Shown here piece by piece: positions 57,354 to 64,000 of a DNA stretch of 64,000 nucleotides. A program made the translations under genes and the position numbers. The notes under the pieces are model-generated. The model had not been told where the DNA came from. It searched no databases and saw only the letters and a list, made by a program, of their open reading frames with translations. The stretch covers positions 215,589 to 279,588 of the forward strand of contig CAWUHX010000358.1 in assembly GCA_963922205.1 (NCBI GenBank), written 5' to 3'. Numbering within the stretch: the first letter of the stretch is position 1; every line of letters starts with the position of its first letter. The stretch is from Romanomermis culicivorax (lineage: Eukaryota; Nematoda; Enoplea; Mermithida; Mermithidae).

Positions 57354-58799
57354 GGTTCTAGGACAATTCGCCCCCAGTAATTTGCCCCCCGCAATTCGTT
57401 CCCGACAATTCGCCCCCACTGTAGTTCGCCCCTTGACAATTCGCCCCCAACACAATTCGCCCCCAACACAATTCGCCCCCAGTATTTCGCCCCAGGTACT
57501 ATACTTACCTAGGCTTTAGGCTTAAAAGCAACTCCATGATATGTTATGTAATATATCTCCAGACATTTCCCCTATTAGGTAACCATATTTTACGTGAAAC
57601 ATGAAGGAGATGAAAAGATGATTTTTCACTTCGCCCTGTCACCTCTGTTTTTCTTTCTACTCTTTTTTTACATTGTCTTTTTTCTTTTCTTTTCTAGTTG
57701 CATACATATTTTCCTTTTTCAACTTCATTTCTTGTAACTTTTTATCTGGATCTATGGAGAGCAAATTAAGATTATGACAAAGTATCACAATTATTCTACG
57801 TGTGACTCTATTGTGTTCTTCACTATCTTTTTTGTGACAACTTTGTGGTGTACCAAAAACCAAAAAGAATAAAAACAGAAAAAACAGAAGAAAAACATAA
57901 AGGAAAAAAAATAAGAAAAGGAGAATGAGTAAAAAGTAATCAAAAAAATATAGAAGAAGAAACTATACAAGAAAGATGAAAGACAAAAAAGAGGAATACA
58001 AGAAAGAAAATTAAACGAAAAAAGAACAAAAAACATAAAAAACAAATCCAGATCGGAGAACATAAATGACTCGCAATTCTGTTTATGATGTCTGTGTTGC
58101 ACATTAAAATTTTGCCTAAATTTTCTCGGGTATTCACGACATAAGACTAAAATTTGGCATGGTTTCTGGGGATTAGGACATCATCATTACAAACTTGAAA
58201 AAATATGAATTTGTAGATTGCCAGTGTTGAGATTTTTCACACATTTTTGGTCGAAATTGATCATTTTCAGTCAGTTAAACTTTAGCTGCACACATTTTGT
58301 TTCAAGTGGAAAAAACAACTGGTTACTTCATTTCCAGGGAACTACAGCTCATACGCCTGTATTGCTGACCGTACGAGTAAAAAAGGCTTATACTGACTTA
58401 GCACTAACCGCACCAGTAAAAAAATCTTATATTCAAAGAAAAAAAAATTATTTGTGGACCTTTATTTGGAATATTGCTGTAAATATTTTTCTTTTTGTAC
58501 ATAATAGTTGCACTCTGCACGCAGAATTCATAAATAAACATCCTATTTCGGCTAGGAAAAATCTCTAGGTTTTGTGCATGGATGTGTAGAAATTACATAA
58601 CTGCTAGCAACCTAGTGGAGTTATTTTTAAATCTGAATTTTTTAAATTTAAAAAAAAAACAGTGAATTGGGGGCCAGTTACTGGGGGCAAATTGTGGGGG
58701 GGGGGCGAATTGCTCAGGGGCGAATTGTCCGGGGGCGAATTACCAGGGGTGGGGGCGAATTGCTTGGGGGCGAATTACTGGGGCGAATTGTTTGTATCC
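57354..58799. mobile_element. Foldback element 1 (inverted tandem-repeat arms)
   Basis: Left arm 57361-57490 is an array of ACAATTCGCCCCCA-type units. Right arm 58663-58790 is the same array inverted (GGGGGCGAATTGT). The interior of about 1.1 kb is T/A-rich and non-coding. A 9-10 bp direct repeat CAAGCAAACC flanks it (57344-57353; 58800-58809), the duplication size reported for foldback/MULE-type elements. Confidence 0.8.
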
Positions 58800-59029
58800 C
58801 AAGCAAACCAACCAGTACCACCATATTTTTGGAAATTATACATTGAACAGTGCTACTCCGAGATTTACTCCTGCTCCTAGCAGGATTAAAATCTGGGAGT
58901 AAGTTGTTCATTTCTTACTCCGAGATTTACTCTACTCTTCGTTCAGCAATGCCGTGTTTTCTTACTCCAGGATTTACTCCGAGATTTACTCCTTGGAGTA
59001 GGCTACTACTCCTTCAGCAATTTGGGCCT

Positions 59030-59714
59030 TAGCGAATTTATTTTCGGTTTCCTGATAAAGTTCTAATTCCTAATAAATAATAATATAAATAAATAAAATA
59101 ATTCCTCATAAAGTTCGAAAATGTAAGATTCATTAAAATTGAATTTGGATTGAGTTATGGCCATCTAAAATCTTTTGACCGAAAATCATGCAAATTTTCT
59201 GAAATGTGATGTAGACGGATATGATCATGCCAAGAATCTTCATTTAAAGTCCATTGTTTTTCATATTGCTTTTGCAGTAGAATATTTGCCACTTACCAAT
59301 CCGTTTCTGTGTTGACTTTGAGTTTGGTGCCTGGATGTCTAATGACTGATTTTACACTGACTCTGTCCATCATCAAGTGTGGCATTGAAAAATCAACGCA
59401 AAACTCAAATTTAGACATCCATCTGAAGGAACGGGCTGCCAAAAACTAATTTACCGGATATTTTCTCGGATGCATTGTCTTTCAAGAAATTATGTCATAT
59501 CCGCACAACGACTGGGTTTCGTTGGTTCTGATAGATTTCCAAATCATCCGCTGTCCTCTGACAACTTAGAATTTCAGAAATTCGCCTAATTCATCCAACA
59601 AGCAACTTTTCTATAATAATCGAATTCAGCGACTGGATCTAAGAATCAAGATGTTTATTGCTTAGCTCATTAAGTTTAACTGACATCGGCTAAGAAGAAT
59701 CGCTATTCTCATGT
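59030..59714. other. Intronic sequence, no feature recognised
   Basis: No coding frame or repeat match was seen between the Harbinger element and foldback element 2. Confidence 0.4.
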
Positions 59715-60655
59715 CATCGATTCCCAAGTGAGCGATTCTCAAGTGAGTGATTCTCAATTGAGCGCTTCCATGTGAGCGATTCTCAATTTAGCGAATTCTC
59801 AAGTGAGCGAATTCCCAAAGGAGCGATTCTCATGCGAGCGATTGCCAATGAGCGAATTCTCAATTGAGCGATTCTCATGTCAGTGATTCCCAATTGAGCG
59901 AATTCCCAAATGAGCGAATTTTCAATTGGACGATTCCAAACGAGCGATCGAGAATGTGATGACACTTCCTTGATATTTTCCTTCTCTACCTTATGTTTTT
60001 CTACGTATGTATTTTTTCTTTCGATTTTTTGTGTATATTGTTAATATTTTAGTTCATGTATGTTTTTACTTCTTCATCTTCTGTCTCCGCTTTATTTCAT
60101 TTTCGTTTTTCTTTTCGTCTACTTTTTTCTTTTTTGCTCATGAAACAATAAATTGCAAGTTTTCATCTTTGATAAGCATGGTTTTCCATATAACTCTTAT
60201 GCAATTCGACACGCTCTATTTCCTATATAAGTTTATCCTTTGTAATTTTTTCTTCATTTTCACCATAGTTTTTTGCTTTTAACCTCTCCTGATTCTTTCA
60301 TTTTTTCTTCTTCTTTCACATAAGGTAAAAAAGAAAAATATAGAAAAGTGTTATTACATTCGCGCCCAATCAAGAATTCGCTCACTTGGGAATTCGCTCA
60401 ATTGAGAATCGCTCACATGAGGATAGCCCAATTGGGAATTCTATCATTTGGGAATCCGTTCAATTGGGAATTCGCTCAATGGCAAATCGCTCACATAGGA
60501 ATTCGCTCAATGGCGAATCGCTCACATAGGAATCGCTCAATTGGAAATTCGCTCACCTGGGAATTCGCTCAATAGGGAATCGCTCAATGGGGAATTTCTC
60601 ACAATGGAATCGCGCAACACTGGGATCGCTCACTTGGGAATCGCTCACTTAGGGG
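59715..60655. mobile_element. Foldback element 2 (GAGCGAATTC arms)
   Basis: Left arm 59715-59945 consists of GAGCGATTC and TCAATT/CCAAGT alternations. Right arm 60360-60655 is the inverse (GAATTCGCTCA, GAATCGCTCAC). The interior (59950-60360) is T-rich like that of foldback element 1. No clear target duplication was found. Confidence 0.75.
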
Positions 60656-61082
60656 AGTAGACTTATGTGTACATCGTATACTTTACTGCGTCTTGTGTCT
60701 TGTGATATATGACATATTGGGGATTGTACTACAATAGCATATTTGAGGACTATGTTAGAATTCAGTTGTCCGTGGCGTTCAACTGATCTAATCAATTTGA
60801 AGCATTGAATGTCCGGCGAAAGAAATCCAAAGCTGGTGAATAAACGGTCAACGAAGTCATATAAACAGCAACTGACGTGAAATGTCCCCCCGGTGACAAA
60901 CAAAGATACACTGTTAATGTTAAATAGTGACCATCGATATACAATCAGTGATTTGCTACAAATTCTGATATGATGGGTATTATGAAATTACCGGTATAAT
61001 TTTGACTTGACACCAATGTCACATGTTCAGCAACGAGTCAGTCTTCTAAATATGACATCGTTAACTGTTCTTGAACTTACGT

Positions 61083-61545
61083 CTATTGTCTGTTTTTTAA
61101 ATGCTTCTAAATAATGAAAGTGGAAAGCAAGGAGTATTTCAGATTTTCACGATTTGCTGATAAACAATACATCATTTTGGACTGGAAATTTGTGAACGTA
61201 TAGCCTGTTTTTTATAAAATGCTTCCAGATGCAAAAGTGACACAAATCAGTACTGTCGTCGAAATTTTTTACATAAAGTTCTTACTGTAAAATTTTTCAC
61301 TCGAAATATCGCTAAAGGTCAAGCCAGTATGCTCAGAAATTTCCAGCCCTACATGATATTTTGTTCATCAGAAAATCGCAAAAATCTGAAATACTACTTG
61401 CTTTCCACTTTGATTATTTGGAAGCATTTCAAGAAAAACAGACTATAGTAACCTAACCTTTAAGAATTTTTCGAGCGAAAAATTTTACAGTAAGAGCTAA
61501 TTTGTGTCACTTTTCTGAAGCATTTTATAATTAACAAACTATAAG
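61083..61545. repeat. MITE nested in a MITE of the same family
   Basis: Outer copy: 61083-61198 plus 61450-61545. Inner copy: 61199-61449, opening TAGCCTGTTTTTTATAAAATG and closing AAGAAAAACAGACTATAG. The two outer halves align continuously with copies at 39115 and 55108 once the inner copy is removed. TA flanks the inner copy. The outer right end stops about 30 bp before the exon 2 acceptor. Confidence 0.7.
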
Positions 61546-61578
61546 TTTGTGCAAAGAGTCCTTCATACTTTCCTTCAG

Positions 61579-61983
61579 AAGAACACCAAGCTTCAGGCCG
61601 ACAGTAGCGCCAAAATAAACCAGGAAGCTACCGCTGTTCATGGTGCGCTGCCGGCAATTCTTTGGCGCAAGCCAAAATTTATAGCCTTCTTCATCATCTT
61701 GGCCGTACTTTTCGTTCTACCCCGCGTGGCTTTTTTGACGCCGGAGAACGTTCCGTTTTGGCAAACGGCTACCCTATGCCCGCCTATTATTGCTCTAATG
61801 TTTTCGTGGGCTTTTCTGACCCTTCCGAAAGACTTTCGGAAAGCTGCCAAGAATTCTTTTGTCAAATTGATGAAGAAGAGCGTTTGCACCAAGAACGGTA
61901 ACGAAGTCGATTTTATTGGCAGTGAGAATTTTGCACCGGTTACTGTAGCGAATAACCTTGATAATCATATTGATAGACTCTGA
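61579..61983 (+). CDS. GPCR, coding exon 2 (TM6-TM7 and tail)
   Basis: Phase-0 continuation that gives a 346-residue receptor. It starts with the rest of the third intracellular loop, then TM6 (about residues 245-264, IILAVLFVLP; the Pro corresponds to the CWxP position), a short loop, TM7 (about 272-292, CPPIIALMFSW in place of NPxxY) and a basic amphipathic helix-8-like segment (LPKDFRKAAKNSF). The joined length and topology are normal for rhodopsin-type receptors. CpG and codon use look like exon 1. An AATAAA lies 119 bp after the stop. The frame also extends upstream to 61549, but the acceptor at 61577-61578 explains the start better. Confidence 0.85.
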   Translation, partial: KNTKLQADSSAKINQEATAVHGALPAILWRKPKFIAFFIILAVLFVLPRVAFLTPENVPFWQTATLCPPIIALMFSWAFLTLPKDFRKAAKNSFVKLMKKSVCTKNGNEVDFIGSENFAPVTVANNLDNHIDRL

Positions 61984-62101
61984 AATGTCAACGAGAATAG
62001 TATGAAAGCATTGCCAGAATCAGGGTTTGGTGATTGTTGATATAATTTTTTGTCCGTCTTATTTATTTTGGCTTGTGTGAACTATTCTTTCAATACGATA
62101 A

Positions 62102-62107
62102 ATAAAC
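62102..62107 (+). terminator. Polyadenylation signal of GPCR gene
   Basis: AATAAA about 120 bp past the stop codon at 61983. Confidence 0.6.
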
Positions 62108-62264
62108 ACTTTACCGTTATCGAAAGGACCTTTGATTTAACCAGTAATCAATTTATCTACTATAATTTCTTTTTCGCAAGAACATCATGAAGTAATAATT
62201 TGCATCAATGGCGAATTCTTTACTGTATCTTTTCCGGGTAACGTTCCCGCTCAATGTTATTTTT

Positions 62265-62935
62265 CGTGCCAAAACCACCGTTTTTTTTCCTCAAATGGGG
62301 TCTTTTGAGGAAAAAAATTTCGAAATGAGGAAAAAAATTTTGGGTATGGTTCTCATTGTGGAAAAATTTTTGGGTAATTCAAAACTGAAAAGATGCGTTT
62401 TGGTGGACTTAAAAAGGTCAAAATCTCAAAATTTTCCGGCGCTTCGCGCCGGTCATGGGCATACCTGTACTTGGGGCGGGGGTTGGGGGGGACCCCCCCC
62501 CAACCCCCCCCCCCCAACTCGGCCAACCCTATACCCAAAATCATTTCCCCCCCCCCCAACCCCCTCCCCCAGTTTGGAAAAAATTAAAAAATTTTCAAAA
62601 AAGTGTAATGTTTTTTGGCCTTTTTTGGGAAAAATTTCGACTTTTTCCTACCACCCCCCCCCGAAATTTCGGATTTACCCCCCCCCCAACTGGTCGGAGG
62701 TCTTACAGGTATGGTCATGGGTATAACATACCTGTACTTGGGGGGGTTGGGGGGGACCCCCCCCCCAACTTGGCCAACCCTGTACCCAAAATCATTTCCC
62801 CCCAACCCCCCCCCCCAGGAAAAAAAAATTTTTCAAAAAAGTGTATGTTTTTTGGCCTTTTTTGGGAGAAATTTCGACTTTTTCCTGCCCCCCCCCCCCC
62901 AAAAATTTCGGAAAACTTTTGAAATTTCGACTTTT
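62265..62935. repeat. Tandem dimer repeat with C homopolymer tracts
   Basis: Two ~240-bp units (about 62452-62708 and 62709-62935). Each has GGTCATGGG, ATACCTGTACTTGGGG, a G/C tract block, CCAACTxGGCCAACCC, ACCCAAAATCATTTCCCCCC and a terminal GGCCTTTTTTGGG. The part before them (62370-62460) matches the hAT MITE interior. Long C runs make assembly here unreliable. Predicted peptides are poly-Pro artefacts. Confidence 0.75.
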
Positions 62936-63760
62936 TGGTTTTTTAATGGTTTTTTTGGTTTTTCTATGTTTTTTCAGTGGTTTTTTTCTGGTTTAATTCT
63001 TTAGTATGTTTGGTACATCAAAATAACTATGTAAAAAACTGCTAGAAGCTCCCTGTATCATCTAAGACTAGTTAGGGAGCCTTAAAATGGCAGCTAGAAG
63101 TATTAATCTTATCGGAAGTGTCATTATTCTATGCTATAGGAAATCCCTATTATAGCAATAGAAATATAGTAATAGTGAGCACATAAGAAAGGAACCATTA
63201 GTGAAGAACATAAGAAAAGTAAAAATGGAACAGAGCATGCAATATGTAAGGGGCAAATTCAAGGAAAAGAAGAAAAATTACAAATAAAGAGAAATATACA
63301 ATACACAATGTACGTAATCAAAACTCAAAAGAAATCAACTACAGAATTGTATCAACGCATCAATATAGTTGAAGGTCACACATAGACATTTCAGATGTTT
63401 CCAAATTTTTGCTTTTCAAACCTGTCTGCGAGCTATAACTACAGCAAATGGGTCTTATTATATATACTATTCTCGCTTGCATGATAGATATACATATTTT
63501 TGCACAATTTTTTCTACTTAGTAGCGACGTCAAGTCACGTAAAAAACGAGTCACTCAAAAGCTCTTCTCTTTGTTAACCTACAGTATGCTTAACTGATCT
63601 GTATAAAATTTTATTTTTGTTGTCTCATTTATATTTTGAAATTTCGAGCTAAGAAAATTGAAAAGCTTACCGTTACAATTAATTCAGGATATTTAGAAGA
63701 AGAAAGAAATTTATTAAATGCGAATAAATACACGAGTAAATGCGACTAATACAGAAAAGC
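62936..63760. other. No gene recognised
   Basis: AT-rich sequence with only short frames. It may include the 3' untranslated region of the non-LTR element to the right. Confidence 0.4.
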
Positions 63761-64000
63761 TCATAGACGTGACAAAAGCACGTGTGAATTGAGCCTTAAA
63801 AAACGACTCAATTTAGACCGAAAACAGGGCATGTTGTTTGAATGAATGATACCATTGGGTAGGGAATTCCAAACATCAATATTTCGCGAGCAAAAATCAT
63901 GTTTTAAAGCGTTAGAATTATATTTCGATTTATACAATTTAAATAAGTTAGACGCGCGATAATTGAATGGACTCAAAGTGAAAAATAAGTCTGGTGGAAT
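63761..64000 (-). pseudogene. Non-LTR retrotransposon RT C-terminus (cut by window edge)
   Basis: Minus-strand frame open to the window edge: NALKHDFCSRNIDVWNSLPNGI, then MPCFRSKLSRFL. The FS-R-x4-WN-LP-x-I / FK-x-L pattern is the typical C-terminal tail of RTE/Jockey/CR1-like reverse transcriptases. The catalytic part would lie to the right of this window. Whether the element is intact cannot be judged. Confidence 0.7.

Larger units (their letters stand above)
56213..59028. mobile_element. PIF/Harbinger element, decayed, with nested foldback insertion
   Basis: Inverted ends AGGCCCGAATTGCTG and (inverted) AAGGCCCAAATTGCTGAAGG, followed on each side by arrays of GGAGTAAATCTCGGAGTA-type units. 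TTA lies on both sides (56210-56212; 59029-59031), allowing one base of ambiguity at the right end. It contains remnants of the two genes of autonomous Harbinger elements, one on each strand. A foldback element (57354-58800) is inserted inside. Confidence 0.75.
52861..61578 (+). other. Large phase-0 intron of the GPCR gene
   Basis: 8,718 bp from GTGAGC to CTTCATACTTTCCTTCAG. It houses a hAT MITE, a tyrosine recombinase relic, a Harbinger element, two foldback elements and several MITEs. Donor and acceptor preserve frame between exon 1 (after TM5) and exon 2 (before TM6). Confidence 0.75.

Noticed and set aside
57657..58137. Phe/Ser-rich ORFs inside foldback element 1
   Set aside because: They arise from T- and A-rich runs in the element interior and show no domain.
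61549..61578. Start of exon 2 ORF at 61549 as an independent gene
   Set aside because: The sequence to 61578 is a polypyrimidine tract and AG acceptor; the frame joins the first exon in phase and completes the seven-segment topology.
62208..63004. Proline-rich ORFs in three frames
   Set aside because: Produced by C homopolymer tracts in a tandem repeat; the peptides differ by frame and show no domain.

Overview
This is an intron- and transposon-rich invertebrate metazoan nuclear contig (the species cannot be named from sequence). The signs are a spliced seven-transmembrane receptor gene with an 8.7 kb intron, Ty3/Gypsy LTR elements, mariner, hAT, PIF/Harbinger and foldback elements, MITEs, a B-family DNA polymerase relic and a non-LTR retrotransposon end. 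There are no bacterial operons, rRNA genes or CRISPR arrays. Almost everything left of about 52 kb is mobile or decayed mobile DNA.

Layout. 1-6.5 kb: minisatellites, MITE-like repeats, and a small ORF behind two perfect heat-shock-element-like motifs and a TATA box. 6.5-37.6 kb: a four-part nest. A decayed transposase-like gene (halves at 6.5-7.2 kb and 34.7-37.6 kb) is split by an old giant Ty3/Gypsy element on the minus strand (7179-34715). That element is split near its gag/protease junction by a younger relative on the plus strand (17986-31451, 13.5 kb, 579-bp LTRs, GGAG target duplication). The right half of the host gene is split again by a dead mariner (35380-36618). 38-39 kb: B-family DNA polymerase relic. 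39.8-45.3 kb: a short-LTR Gypsy element whose coding order is envelope-like glycoprotein, protease, RT, RNase H, integrase. 45.4-52.2 kb: LTR-like repeat, Harbinger-type MITE, long inverted repeat. 52.2-62.1 kb: GPCR gene of two coding exons, its intron filled with hAT, Harbinger, foldback, tyrosine-recombinase and MITE insertions. 62.2-64 kb: C-rich tandem repeat and the 3' end of a non-LTR element running off the window.

The most interesting system is the giant Gypsy family. Between integrase and 3' LTR it carries about 5 kb of extra coding sequence, conserved in both the young and the old copy. It contains a domain with DEDDy 3'-5' exonuclease (RNase D/WRN-like) motifs, a lysine-rich linker, a long proline-rich region and a further helical domain of unknown function. 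Exonuclease ORFs are known as a third ORF in bdelloid rotifer LTR elements, so the idea has precedent, but the rest of the cargo is unrecognised. A second notable point is the env-before-pol order of the 39.8-45.3 kb element. A third is heavy CpG-to-TpG/CpA decay of the old Gypsy copy and between the young LTRs, pointing to germline methylation of transposons in this host.
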